Source of the DNA: Alistipes sp. | GTDB taxonomy: Bacteria; Bacteroidota; Bacteroidia; Bacteroidales; Rikenellaceae | Reading direction: 5' to 3' | NCBI GenBank assembly: GCA_017560425.1 | Contig: JAFZEX010000029.1 | Coordinates: 1 to 61,303 of the forward strand | DNA length: 61,303 bases | Shown here: positions 1 to 9,134 of the stretch, piece after piece | Numbering within the stretch: position 1 is the first letter of the stretch | Layout of the letters: each line of letters begins with the position of its first letter | The notes under the pieces: generated by a model | The model's input: only the letters and a program-made list of their open reading frames with translations | Database searches by the model: none | Told to the model about the DNA's origin: nothing | Program-made: the position numbers and the translations under genes

Positions 1-204
1 CCAAATTAGCGCAGAAATAGGGAGCTTAGAGAGTTTAAGGAGTTTAGGGAGTTTAGGGATGGCGCTATCAGCAGTTATTAGTTAGTCGAGGAATAAGACC
101 AATAGGACCTTTAGGACATTTAGGACATTTGTCCGTGACCATCCTAATGGTCCTAAGGTCTCAAGGTCTCAAGGTCCTCAAAACTACACTTCACTAAGCG
201 CACT
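1..204. other. Gene-free stretch of short purine-rich word repeats
   Basis: No convincing coding frame is seen. The stretch is built from degenerate short words: GAGTTTAGG-like words around 20-60, AGGACATTT-like words around 105-130 and AAGGTCTC-like words around 155-180. Similar purine-rich words (ATGGGA, ATAGGA) recur next to the other palindromic repeat copies at about 9770-9810 and 13709-13795. They look like decayed or replication-slippage sequence; no function can be assigned. Confidence 0.5.
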
Positions 205-332
205 AAATTTGTTGTCAGAGTGGTGTAGCAGTGGCGCTGACATGAAAAAGCTCCGGATGGGCTGTACTCAATGTACTGCTCATTCGGAGCTTTGATTGAG
301 AGGCCGCAGATAGCCCCTTATCACAAGAAATA
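205..332 (+). repeat. Dispersed palindromic element, copy 1
   Basis: This is an element of about 128 bp bounded by imperfect terminal inverted repeats: ATTTGTTGTCAGAG at the left and CCCCTTATCACAAGAAAT at the right. Inside is a 16-bp stem (247-262 with 278-293), perfect if two G-U wobbles are allowed, capped by a loop containing GTAC...GTAC. Four related copies occur in this window, all in the same orientation. The copy abuts copy 2 directly. Confidence 0.75.
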
Positions 333-461
333 ATTTGTTGTTAGAAGGGGTTAGGCTTGGTCTATCGCAAAAGAAGATCCCCTCGGGATAGTACACTAAG
401 TACAGCCCGAGGGGTCTTGCTTTTGGGATGGGCCGAGAATGACCCCTTATCACAACAAATT
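332..461 (+). repeat. Dispersed palindromic element, copy 2
   Basis: The ends are AATTTGTTGTTAGAAGGGG and CCCCTTATCACAACAAAT. The inner stem (374-387 with 406-418) has one bulged T and shares almost no sequence with copy 1, yet it pairs and carries the same GTAC...GTAC loop. The last two bases overlap the stop codon of rluB, so the element sits exactly at the 3' end of that gene. Confidence 0.75.
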
Positions 462-1749
462 ACTCGTATTGGCCGGTCTTAAGACGCATAACCTCATCCT
501 TAGTAAGGAATCGCCAGTCGCCACGCTTAAGATTCTTCTTGGTAAGACCTGCATAGTATACACGGTCGAGCTTCTGCACTGAGTAGCCGAGGTGCTCGAA
601 CATACGACGCACGATACGGTTGCGACCCGAGTGAATCTCAACACCCACGGTACGCTTATCCTCAGAGGCATATGCCACCTCGTCAGCGAAGATGTCGCCA
701 TCCTCGAGAGTGATACCCTCGGTGAGAGTATCCATGTCGGCACGAGTGAGTGGCTTGTCCAGGGTTACCTCGTAGATCTTCTTCTTGCGGTATGAAGGGT
801 GTGTTAGCTGACGTGTGATGTCGCCATCGTTGGTAATGAGCAACAAGCCGAGTGAGTTCTTGTCGAGGCGACCCACAGGGTACACACGCTCGGTGCAAGC
901 ATACTTAACAAGATCCATAACGGTCTTGTCGGCATGAGGATCCTCCAATGATGTAACGTAGCCCTTAGGCTTGTTCAACACGAGGTATACGTGCTTCTCG
1001 CCCTGGAGCTTCTCATCGTTGAAGCGCACCTCGTCGGTAGGCATGATCTTAGTACCGAGCTCGGTAACCACCTGACCATTAACCGTTACTACACCTGCGA
1101 GGATAAACTCATCGGCCTCACGGCGTGAGCAGATACCCGACTGCGAGATAAAGCGGTTAAGACGAATCTCACCTGTCTGCTTGTTAGGATTATACTTAGG
1201 ATATGTGCGTGGCTTGTCGTCACGCTTAGGAGCAAATGTACGCTTCTTGCCATTGTCGGCTGTGCGGCTGCGACCCTCACCAGCATATCCCGACGAGCGA
1301 GATGTGCGGCTATCACGTGTGTCACGTGCTGGACGGCCCTCACGTGAAGGACGACCCTCACGGCTGTCACGTGCTGGGCGTGCATCACGGCCCTCACGAG
1401 TAGGACGGCCTGTGCGACCCTCAGCTGCTGCACCACGGTTAAAACCACCACGTGCTGGACGCTCCGAACGCTCGGTGCGCTCTACACGCTCACTGCGCTC
1501 CTCACGGCGTGGGCGGGCATTAGCCTGCTCATACTCTGGGCGTAGGCGGTTGTCAGAGGTGAAGTGTGGATTGAACGATGCACGGCGATCGTTAGATGTG
1601 CGTGGACGACGCTCCTTAAAGCCATCGTTGTCGGCCTCACGGCGAGGACGAGGGCTACGCTCAACACGCTCTGCGGTTGATGTGCGCTGACGCTTGTCAC
1701 GAGCAAATCGCGAGAGGTTTGCTGTTGAGTCTGTGTTACTGTTTTTCAT
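460..1749 (-). CDS. rluB: 23S rRNA pseudouridine synthase (RluB family) with long basic N-terminal extension
   Basis: A 429-residue enzyme of the RsuA/RluB family, which isomerises a uridine in 23S rRNA. An S4 RNA-binding domain starts near residue 195 and is followed by the pseudouridine synthase domain, with catalytic Asp near residue 296 in GRLDKNSLGLL. The first ~190 residues are a disordered extension rich in Arg, Glu and Ser with repeated REGRPAR/RSER-type words; typical RluB proteins lack most of this. The ATG at 1749 is chosen over an upstream TTG because the -7 element TACCTTTG lies at 1780-1787, about 30 bp upstream. The exact target uridine is inferred from the family. Confidence 0.9.
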   Translation of the reverse strand: MKNSNTDSTANLSRFARDKRQRTSTAERVERSPRPRREADNDGFKERRPRTSNDRRASFNPHFTSDNRLRPEYEQANARPRREERSERVERTERSERPARGGFNRGAAAEGRTGRPTREGRDARPARDSREGRPSREGRPARDTRDSRTSRSSGYAGEGRSRTADNGKKRTFAPKRDDKPRTYPKYNPNKQTGEIRLNRFISQSGICSRREADEFILAGVVTVNGQVVTELGTKIMPTDEVRFNDEKLQGEKHVYLVLNKPKGYVTSLEDPHADKTVMDLVKYACTERVYPVGRLDKNSLGLLLITNDGDITRQLTHPSYRKKKIYEVTLDKPLTRADMDTLTEGITLEDGDIFADEVAYASEDKRTVGVEIHSGRNRIVRRMFEHLGYSVQKLDRVYYAGLTKKNLKRGDWRFLTKDEVMRLKTGQYE

Positions 1750-1779
1750 TGTCGTTGTGTGATTTATAAAAATTCGTCG

Positions 1780-1787
1780 CAAAGGTA
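1780..1787 (-). promoter_or_regulatory. -7 promoter element of rluB
   Basis: Reverse-strand TACCTTTG matches the Bacteroidetes consensus TAnnTTTG, with TTG 19 bp upstream (1807-1809). It is divergent from the MATE gene promoter and decides the rluB start. Confidence 0.7.
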
Positions 1788-1848
1788 ACTATTTTTTCTG
1801 CGATTACAATCTTTTCGCAAAGATTATACCAAAAAGAGTTAATTATAT

Positions 1849-1856
1849 TAACTTTG
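1849..1856 (+). promoter_or_regulatory. -7 promoter element of the MATE gene
   Basis: TAACTTTG matches TAnnTTTG and ends 18 bp before the ATG at 1875. No clear -33 element is seen. Confidence 0.65.
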
Positions 1857-1874
1857 CGCTAAATTTAGATAATT

Positions 1875-3218
1875 ATGAATAGAGATATACTGCGCATAGC
1901 CATACCCAACATCATATCGAACATCACCGTTCCACTTATGGGTATTGCCTCAACGTTCATCGCAGGACGTGTGGCGGGCAGCGACGGCGCAACAACCATC
2001 GGAGCACTATCTATCGGCGTTGCCATATTCAACTTCATATATTGGAACTGCTCGTTTATCCGCATGGGAACAAGCGGACTCACGGCACAGGCATATGGCG
2101 CTGAGCAACACAAGGAGTATACGCTGATGTTGTGGCGTGCCGTGGTTGTGGCATTGGGCGTAGGCTTCTTGGCATTCTCGTTGCAGTGGCCCATAGGCGA
2201 GTTCTCGCTGTGGTTTATGTCGACGGGCGATGGTGGGCAAGATAGCCTCATTGCCGACTACTTCTACACCCGCATATGGGCAGTGCCCGCAGGCATCATG
2301 CTCTTTGCCCTTAATGGCTGGCTCACGGGAATGCAGAATGCCGTGGTGCCGATGGCTGTGGCGATACTCGTAAATGTGCTGCACATTGGCTGTAGCTACC
2401 TCTTCTCTATCGTCGGCACAATGTCTATCGACGGCATAGCTCTCGCCTCGGTGGTTGCGCAGTGGACGGGCGTGGCTGTCACGGTGGTAATCATCACACT
2501 TATGTATCGCAAGCGCCTTGTGAAGGTTACTCTTGGCGAGGTTATCGACCTAAAGGCTATGAAGCAGTTCTTCAACATCAACAGCGACATCATCGTGCGC
2601 ACCTTCTGCCTCGTTGCGGTATACACCTTCTTTACCAAGGCATCGGCAGACATGGGCGACAAGAATATCTTGGCGGTGAACACCATTCTGCTTCAGCTCT
2701 TTACCCTATTCTCGTATATGAACGATGGCTTTGCCTTTGCTGCCGAGGCACTTACGGGCAGGTTTATCGGCGCTCGTGACTCGGGCTCGCTAAGGCGATG
2801 TATCAAGCTATGCATCATCTGGAGCGTGGTTATTGCCGTTCTGTATGTTGGTGCATATGTAGGCTGGTGGCGTGATATATTTACTCTGCTCGTAGACTCT
2901 AATACCTCGAACGTGAGCGAGCTTATTGCCGTTGCCGAGAAGTATATCGGCTGGATTATCGTCATACCTATCGCTTGTGCCCTGCCCTTTGTCATGGACG
3001 GCATCATGGTGGGTGCAACACGTAGCCGCATCATGCGCAACTCGATGATATGGTCGTCGGTAGTATATTTCGTCTTGCTCTACGGCACATCGTGGCTTAT
3101 TGGCAACAACGCTATATGGCTCGCCTTCACCTCGTTTATGTTTATCCGTGGCGTGCTGCAATACTACATGTCGGACCGACTCCGAGACATATACAAGGAG
3201 GCTGACACGGCTAAATAA
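1875..3218 (+). CDS. MATE-family efflux transporter (DinF-like)
   Basis: A 447-residue polytopic inner-membrane protein with about twelve hydrophobic segments. The N-terminus (IAIPNIISNITVPLMG) and the GTSGLTAQAYGA stretch are typical of MATE exporters, which expel cationic drugs or metabolites in exchange for Na+ or H+. Length is usual for the family. The gene is monocistronic, transcribed divergently from rluB and closed by a hairpin terminator at 3224. The substrate cannot be inferred. Confidence 0.88.
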   Translation: MNRDILRIAIPNIISNITVPLMGIASTFIAGRVAGSDGATTIGALSIGVAIFNFIYWNCSFIRMGTSGLTAQAYGAEQHKEYTLMLWRAVVVALGVGFLAFSLQWPIGEFSLWFMSTGDGGQDSLIADYFYTRIWAVPAGIMLFALNGWLTGMQNAVVPMAVAILVNVLHIGCSYLFSIVGTMSIDGIALASVVAQWTGVAVTVVIITLMYRKRLVKVTLGEVIDLKAMKQFFNINSDIIVRTFCLVAVYTFFTKASADMGDKNILAVNTILLQLFTLFSYMNDGFAFAAEALTGRFIGARDSGSLRRCIKLCIIWSVVIAVLYVGAYVGWWRDIFTLLVDSNTSNVSELIAVAEKYIGWIIVIPIACALPFVMDGIMVGATRSRIMRNSMIWSSVVYFVLLYGTSWLIGNNAIWLAFTSFMFIRGVLQYYMSDRLRDIYKEADTAK

Positions 3219-3223
3219 CAACA

Positions 3224-3253
3224 AGAGGGAGCACCACGACGGTTGCTCCCTCT
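3224..3253. terminator. Bidirectional hairpin terminator
   Basis: AGAGGGAGCA pairs with TGCTCCCTCT across a 10-base loop, between the convergent MATE gene and the EIIC-like gene. Confidence 0.8.
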
Positions 3254-3277
3254 GTTATTTAGTGGGTTGGCACTACC

Positions 3278-4318
3278 CTACTTTTTCAGCGCCATGTCGC
3301 CCGCCTTGACCCAGCCGAGGCGCTTCATCACTGAGTGGAACAGAAGACTAAGAACAGCAGGGGCAACAAAGTAAAGACCTATGATTTGGACAAGGAGCAG
3401 CGTATGGTCGGTTGTTGGCGACATGGTATCCCAACAGCCGATAGGGCCAACTAAGCCCGCAGTACCCATACCCGCACCAGCAGCGCTATTTGTCATCTTG
3501 AGCCACATGGTAGATACTGGACCGAGGATTGCGGAGGTAAGCGTTGGGGCAAGCCAAATGATAGGCTTGCGCACGATGTTTCCAATCTGTAGCATCGAGG
3601 TTCCGAGGCCCTGCGACAGAAGGCCACCAAAGCCGTTATCACGATAGCTAATCACGGCAAAGCCAATCATCTGAGCACAGCATCCCGCCGTGGCAGCACC
3701 CGCCGCCAAGCCACTGATGCCGATAGAGATACACAATGCTGCCGAGCTGATAGGTAGCGTCAAGAAGCAGCCCACCATTACCGACACCAACACACCCATT
3801 ACAAAGGGGTTGAGCATCGTTGCACGGTTGATAACCTCGCCGAGCGACATCACCCACTCGTTGATTGGTGCACAGCAATATATGGCGAACATGCCCGCCA
3901 CAACGACTGAGCATAGCGGCGTGATGATGATGTCTACGGGCGTGCGCTTCGACACAAGCGACCCTGCCTCGACACCCACCACCGAGGCGAGGTAAGCACC
4001 TATAGGACCACCAAACTGATAGCCCAGCGCACCCACCGCCACAGCCGATATTGTGACGAGCGGATCACGCTTTAGTCCGAGGGCTATAGCCAAGCCGATA
4101 GAGCCACCAACCACCGCTGGCGACTGCAACAGCTTAGCGATGTCGGCGAGAAGGTCGAGCCCAGGAATTAGCGACAACTGCTTGATTATAAGACCGAGAA
4201 TGAGCGAGCAGAAAAGACCCATAGCCATGTAGCTCAGGGCATCGATGACATAGGTGTTGAACAATCGCTTTGCCAACGGCTGCTTTGTTTTTTGCTCAGT
4301 TTTCTGTGATTTTGCCAT
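3278..4318 (-). CDS. PTS_EIIC_2/PfoR-like integral membrane protein
   Basis: A 346-residue protein with about ten hydrophobic segments rich in Gly and Ala. It resembles the PTS_EIIC_2 (PfoR) family: a short polar N-terminus rich in Lys and Gln, paired GGPIGAYLASVVG and GTAGLVGPIGCWDTM stretches and no EIIA or EIIB domain. Family members are annotated as sugar-PTS IIC components or as putative regulators. No HPr, EI, IIA or IIB gene lies nearby, so a sugar-PTS role is doubtful. The ATG at 4318 follows a -7 element at 4353-4360. Confidence 0.7.
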   Translation of the reverse strand: MAKSQKTEQKTKQPLAKRLFNTYVIDALSYMAMGLFCSLILGLIIKQLSLIPGLDLLADIAKLLQSPAVVGGSIGLAIALGLKRDPLVTISAVAVGALGYQFGGPIGAYLASVVGVEAGSLVSKRTPVDIIITPLCSVVVAGMFAIYCCAPINEWVMSLGEVINRATMLNPFVMGVLVSVMVGCFLTLPISSAALCISIGISGLAAGAATAGCCAQMIGFAVISYRDNGFGGLLSQGLGTSMLQIGNIVRKPIIWLAPTLTSAILGPVSTMWLKMTNSAAGAGMGTAGLVGPIGCWDTMSPTTDHTLLLVQIIGLYFVAPAVLSLLFHSVMKRLGWVKAGDMALKK

Positions 4319-4352
4319 AGGTTGAGTAGTGTTTATTTAGGTTTTGCTAACA

Positions 4353-4360
4353 CAAAATTA
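4353..4360 (-). promoter_or_regulatory. -7 promoter element of the EIIC-like gene
   Basis: Reverse-strand TAATTTTG matches TAnnTTTG and lies 34 bp upstream of the ATG. Confidence 0.6.
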
Positions 4361-4403
4361 TAAATTATTCACGACGTTGTATCGTTGCTTTGCGTTTTTT
4401 TCG

Positions 4404-4411
4404 TATATTTG
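4404..4411 (+). promoter_or_regulatory. -7 promoter element of the BspA-like gene
   Basis: TATATTTG matches TAnnTTTG, about 43 bp upstream of the ATG at 4455. Confidence 0.6.
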
Positions 4412-4454
4412 TTGATATTTAACACACATTGTCCAACGACTAACCAATTACGCT

Positions 4455-6617
4455 ATGATACGCAAACTATTTACTCTTGCTTTGTGCCTTATGGCAACAA
4501 CCATGTGCTTGTTTGCTCAGTGCCCGAGCAACGAGATTTGGTACACTACGACTGATGGCAAACCTTTAGAAGCCAATTCTTATAGAGCTTACTATTCGAA
4601 CACATACCGTAATGGCAAGGGTGTAATTGTGTTTTGGAACGATGTCACAGACATAGATTTCTCATGCTGCGAAACGCTTGAAACAATTACAATTCCCAAC
4701 AATGCACATATAAATATAAATCGCGGTTCATTCTCAGGTTGTCCTAACCTTAAACGCATTAATTGGGGCAAGTGTAAAGATGGCAGAGGTGTTGTCGTTG
4801 ATGGAGAACTTATTTGTGTCACCCCTGGTGGATTAACAAAATATACTATTCCTAATGGCGTAACGAAGATTGGAGATAGTGCGTTCGCTGGTTGCAGTAG
4901 CCTAACAAGTATAACTATTCCCAATAGCGTAACTTCGATTGGATATGAAGCATTCTTTTATTGCAGTAACCTAACAAGTGTATATTATAACGGTGATTTA
5001 TCCGATTGGTGTAATATCGATTTTGATAGCGGCACCTCTAATCCCCTTATCAATGGTACAAAACTATACATCAACAACACAGAGGTTACAAAAGTTACTA
5101 TACCTTCAGATATATCAGAGATTAAAAATTATACATTCTATGGTTGCAGTAGCCTTACGAATGTTACTATTGGCAATGGCGTAACTACGATTGGAGCGGA
5201 GGCATTCAGTGGTTGCAGTAGCCTTACGAATGTTACTATTGGCAATGACGTAACTACGATTGGAAGTAGTGCATTCAGTGGTTGCAGTAGCCTTATGAAT
5301 GTAACTATTGGAGATAGCGTAACGGAGATTGGAGGGTGGACATTCTTTCATTGTAGTAGTCTAACAAACATCACCATTCCCGATAGTGTAATTTCAATTG
5401 GAAAGTATGCATTCTTTGAGTGTAGTAGCCTAACAAGTATCACTATTCCTGATAGCGTAACTTCTATTGGAGCGAAGGCATTCAGTGGTTGCAGTAGCCT
5501 AACAAGCATCACTATCCCCGATAGCGTAACGGAGATTGGAGATCATGCATTTGAGGGTTGCAGTAGCCTAACAAGCATTACTATTCCTGATAGTGTAACT
5601 AGCATTGAATATGGTGCATTCGCTGATTGCAGCAGCCTAACTAGCATTACTATTCCCAATAGCGTAACTAGCATTGAATATAAGGCATTCAAGGGTTGCA
5701 GCAGCCTAACTAGCATTACTATTCCTAATAGCGTAACGGAGATTGAAAGTTCGGCATTCTCAGGTTGCAGCAGTATAACAAGCATCACTATTCCCAAGAG
5801 CGTAACGAAGATTGGAAAAGATGCATTCTCTGGTTGTACAGGCGAACTAATTGTAAATTGTAATATACCATATGATGCGTTCTATGGCTCTAATTTTACA
5901 AAGGTTACAATTGAAGATGGCGTTACTACTATTGGTCGTTTCGCCTTCTATTCTTGCCGTAATTTAACAAATATCACTATCCCTGATAGCGTAACGGAGA
6001 TTGGAAGAGATGCATTCTATGTACCTGATATTGATTCCGTTACAATCAGCATAGTTAGAGGTAACCCATCATATTTAAGAAATTATTTTGGAGCAAATAA
6101 AATTACGGGGTACATAGGTAAGAATGTATCGGCAGATGGTTGCTGCTTAATCAAAGATGGTATACTTATTAAGTTTTGGGATCAAGAGAAAGTTTCGTAT
6201 TCTATTCATAATAGTGTAACTTCGATTGGAAGTAATGCATTCTCTGGTTGTAGTAGCCTAACAAGCATTACTATTCCTAATAGCGTAACTATCATTGGAG
6301 AGGCGGCATTCCTTGATTGCAGCAGCCTAACAAGTATCACTATTCCCGATAGCGTAACTGCGATTGGAGAGGGTGCATTCGCTTATTGCAGCAGCCTAGG
6401 AACCATAACAATTCCCGATAGCGTAACTTCAATTGGAAACAATGCATTTGTGGGTTGCGAGAATCTATATAGAATGACATGTTATGCCAGTGTGCCACCT
6501 ATAATAGACTCGTTTGGTGAATATATGATAATCCGTGTCCCCAAAGAGGCAATCAAAGCATACAAGAAAGACCCTAATTGGAGCAGATACAAGAAGCAGA
6601 TTAAGCCGATTAAATAA
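4455..6617 (+). CDS. BspA-like leucine-rich repeat surface protein
   Basis: A 720-residue secreted protein. A signal peptide covers roughly residues 1-21 (cleavage after LFA). Nearly all the rest is tandem 23-residue LRR_5/BspA repeats of the pattern F-GCSSLTSITIPDSVTSIG. Two non-repeat islands, near residues 175-215 and 525-585, interrupt the solenoid. No Por/T9SS C-terminal domain or LPXTG is seen; the C-terminus (YKKQIKPIK) is short and basic. BspA-type proteins often mediate adhesion to host matrix or other bacteria, but the ligand here is unknown. The 69-bp DNA repeats are highly similar, which favours repeat-number changes. Confidence 0.85.
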   Translation: MIRKLFTLALCLMATTMCLFAQCPSNEIWYTTTDGKPLEANSYRAYYSNTYRNGKGVIVFWNDVTDIDFSCCETLETITIPNNAHININRGSFSGCPNLKRINWGKCKDGRGVVVDGELICVTPGGLTKYTIPNGVTKIGDSAFAGCSSLTSITIPNSVTSIGYEAFFYCSNLTSVYYNGDLSDWCNIDFDSGTSNPLINGTKLYINNTEVTKVTIPSDISEIKNYTFYGCSSLTNVTIGNGVTTIGAEAFSGCSSLTNVTIGNDVTTIGSSAFSGCSSLMNVTIGDSVTEIGGWTFFHCSSLTNITIPDSVISIGKYAFFECSSLTSITIPDSVTSIGAKAFSGCSSLTSITIPDSVTEIGDHAFEGCSSLTSITIPDSVTSIEYGAFADCSSLTSITIPNSVTSIEYKAFKGCSSLTSITIPNSVTEIESSAFSGCSSITSITIPKSVTKIGKDAFSGCTGELIVNCNIPYDAFYGSNFTKVTIEDGVTTIGRFAFYSCRNLTNITIPDSVTEIGRDAFYVPDIDSVTISIVRGNPSYLRNYFGANKITGYIGKNVSADGCCLIKDGILIKFWDQEKVSYSIHNSVTSIGSNAFSGCSSLTSITIPNSVTIIGEAAFLDCSSLTSITIPDSVTAIGEGAFAYCSSLGTITIPDSVTSIGNNAFVGCENLYRMTCYASVPPIIDSFGEYMIIRVPKEAIKAYKKDPNWSRYKKQIKPIK

Positions 6618-6641
6618 GAATAATTGCACATAAGCAACACT

Positions 6642-7880
6642 ATGATAAAATACAAGGAGAAGACCTTAAAAAATGGACTGCGGGTGCTGGTAAATCGTGA
6701 CCGTGCATCGAAGCTCGCAGCGGTGAACATACTATATATGGTGGGAGCACGCAACGAGGAGCCCACAAAAACAGGATTTGCGCACCTATTCGAGCACCTT
6801 ATGTTTCGTGGCACGCACAACGTGCCCGAGTTCGACGTTCCCGTGCAGATGGCATCGGGCGAGAACAACGCCTTCACGAACAACGACTACACCGACTTCT
6901 ACATAACGCTACCCAAGGAGAACCTATCGACAGCGCTATGGCTCGAGAGCGACAGAATGCAGAACCTAAACATATCGGAGGAGGCATACTCGACCGAAAA
7001 ACAAGTCGTTATCGAGGAGTTCAAGCAGCGATTCCTAAATCAGCCGTATGGCGATGAGCAGCTCTTGCTACGCAACCTCGCCTACACCACGCACCCCTAC
7101 CGCTGGTCAACAATAGGTCAGTCGCCCGAGCACATCGAGCGAGCGACACTCGACGACGTGCGTGAGTTTTACAAGCGTCACTACCGCCCATCACGTGCCA
7201 TACTATCAATATCTGCCGACCTACCCGAGGAGGAGATGCTAGCTATGGCAGAGGAGTATTTCGGCGACATCGAGGACCACGGCGGCGAGATACTACCTAT
7301 CCCCCACGAGCCCGCACAAACCGAGGCACGCCGCTTGGAGGTGGAGCGTGACGTGCCCGCAACCGACATAACCATAACCCTACACATGGGCAACCGCCAA
7401 TCCGAGGACTTCTTCTGTGGCGACCTTTCGTCGGACCTCCTTGCAGGTGGCGAGTCATCACGCCTGGTAAACCGACTAATTAAGGAGCGAGGCCTATTCT
7501 CGTCGGTAAACGCCTACATCACTGGTAGTCTCGACGAGGGCTTGTTTGTGATAAAGGGACGACTTATGCCCTCGACCACGGAGGAGGAGGCAGAGCGTGC
7601 ATTGTGGCACGAGCTCGACGAGATAAAGGCGGGCAACATATCGGACTACGAGATGGAGAAGGTCAAGAATAAGTTCGAGGCAAACATGCTCATGGGCGAG
7701 ATAAACATCATGAACAAGGCGCTAAACTTGGGCTTCTACGCCATGACGGGCGACATAACACTAATAAACCGTGAGGCAGAGATATATCGAGCACTCAGAC
7801 GTGAGCAGGTGATGGCATTTGCCGAGCGATGCTTCCGCAAGGAGAATTCATCAACACTAATCTACAGAGCACAACAATGA
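6642..7880 (+). CDS. M16-family zinc metallopeptidase, catalytic-type subunit
   Basis: A 412-residue insulinase-family peptidase. The inverted zinc motif HxxEH is present as HLFEH near residue 50 and the distal Glu is in STEKQVVIEE. No signal peptide is seen, so it is probably cytoplasmic. The ATG at 6642 is preferred to an upstream TTG. Its last codon overlaps the start of the next gene (ATGA), and that gene encodes a second M16 homologue lacking the zinc motif, the usual arrangement for a heterodimeric bacterial peptidase. Confidence 0.88.
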   Translation: MIKYKEKTLKNGLRVLVNRDRASKLAAVNILYMVGARNEEPTKTGFAHLFEHLMFRGTHNVPEFDVPVQMASGENNAFTNNDYTDFYITLPKENLSTALWLESDRMQNLNISEEAYSTEKQVVIEEFKQRFLNQPYGDEQLLLRNLAYTTHPYRWSTIGQSPEHIERATLDDVREFYKRHYRPSRAILSISADLPEEEMLAMAEEYFGDIEDHGGEILPIPHEPAQTEARRLEVERDVPATDITITLHMGNRQSEDFFCGDLSSDLLAGGESSRLVNRLIKERGLFSSVNAYITGSLDEGLFVIKGRLMPSTTEEEAERALWHELDEIKAGNISDYEMEKVKNKFEANMLMGEINIMNKALNLGFYAMTGDITLINREAEIYRALRREQVMAFAERCFRKENSSTLIYRAQQ

Positions 7881-9133
7881 TACGCCAACAACCCGACATA
7901 GTAATTCCTCGTAGCGTGGAGATGCCTCCAGCACGCCTAACACACGCACAGAATGGCGTGAGGATATATACCCTATCGAGCGACGACTTCGAGGTTGTGC
8001 GCTTTACCTTTGTATTCAAGGCGGGTAGCTCGATGCAGACAAAGCCCTTTGCGGCATCGTCGACAGCAAATATGCTCGGCGAGGGAAGCACGTCGCTGAC
8101 GGCACAGGAGATTGCCGAGAGGCTCGACTTCTACGGCTCGTACTTCGACGTGAACATCGACCGTGACTACAGCTACATATCGTTCTGCACGCTTAAAAAG
8201 TTCTTCGAGCCAACGCTCGCCGTGGCACGTGAGATACTACTCCACCCCGCATTCCCCGAGCGAGAGTTCGAGGTATATCGCCAAAAGCGCAAGCAGAGCC
8301 TCATAATCGAGCGCAAGAAGGTGGACATGCAGTCACGAGAGCTCTTTGCTGAGGCACTCTTCGGCAAGGATCACCCCTACGGCATATCAACACCCGAGGA
8401 GGAGTATGACAACCTCTCGACAGAGATTCTGCGTGAGCACTATCAGACGCTATACACCGCCGAGAATGCCTTTGTGGTGTGTAGCGGAAATATCGACAAC
8501 GATGTCTATGCCGAGATTGAGGCGCTGGCATCGGAGCTACACTCGGGAGCAAGCGCATCGGTAGCATTCCCCGAGGCGAAGACAACGCACTACATGGAGC
8601 ACAACGTGGAGTCGGCACTGCAATCGTCAGTGCGTGTGGGTCGTCTGCTCTTCCCTCGCACACACCCCGACTTTGTGGGCATGCAGGTGGTGGCGGCAAT
8701 CCTCGGCGGATACTTCGGCTCACGCCTAATGCAGAACCTACGTGAGGAGCACGGATATACCTATGGCGTGATGGCTGCCATGGTGAACTTCGAGCAGGAG
8801 GGCTACCTCGCCATAGCCACACAGGTGGCACGTGAGAAGCGCAAGGAGGCAATAGCAGAGATATACAACGAGATAGAGCGACTACGCCACGAGCTGATAT
8901 CGGAGGAGGAGTTGCAGATGGTCAAGAATGTGATGATTGGCGAGATACTACGCATCCTCGACGGGCCTTTCGGCATTGCTGACGTAACGATAGAGAACAT
9001 AATGTGTGGCATGGACAACAGCGCCACCGAGCAGAGCGTGCAGCGCATATTCTCGATTACGCCCGAGGAGATCAAACATCTTGCCGAGAAGTACCTAAAA
9101 CGTGACGACCTCGTTGTTGTGGTCGCTGGATAA
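7877..9133 (+). CDS. M16-family peptidase homologue, non-catalytic-type subunit
   Basis: A 418-residue partner of the preceding gene, starting at the ATG inside its stop (ATGA overlap). At the zinc-motif position it reads TANMLGEGSTSL, so HxxEH is missing. It retains the Arg/Tyr substrate-binding region (LREEHGYTYGV). By analogy with mitochondrial-processing-peptidase-like pairs it probably forms one half of the chamber and helps bind peptides. Translational coupling supports a 1:1 complex. Confidence 0.85.
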   Translation: MIRQQPDIVIPRSVEMPPARLTHAQNGVRIYTLSSDDFEVVRFTFVFKAGSSMQTKPFAASSTANMLGEGSTSLTAQEIAERLDFYGSYFDVNIDRDYSYISFCTLKKFFEPTLAVAREILLHPAFPEREFEVYRQKRKQSLIIERKKVDMQSRELFAEALFGKDHPYGISTPEEEYDNLSTEILREHYQTLYTAENAFVVCSGNIDNDVYAEIEALASELHSGASASVAFPEAKTTHYMEHNVESALQSSVRVGRLLFPRTHPDFVGMQVVAAILGGYFGSRLMQNLREEHGYTYGVMAAMVNFEQEGYLAIATQVAREKRKEAIAEIYNEIERLRHELISEEELQMVKNVMIGEILRILDGPFGIADVTIENIMCGMDNSATEQSVQRIFSITPEEIKHLAEKYLKRDDLVVVVAG

Positions 9134-9134
9134 C

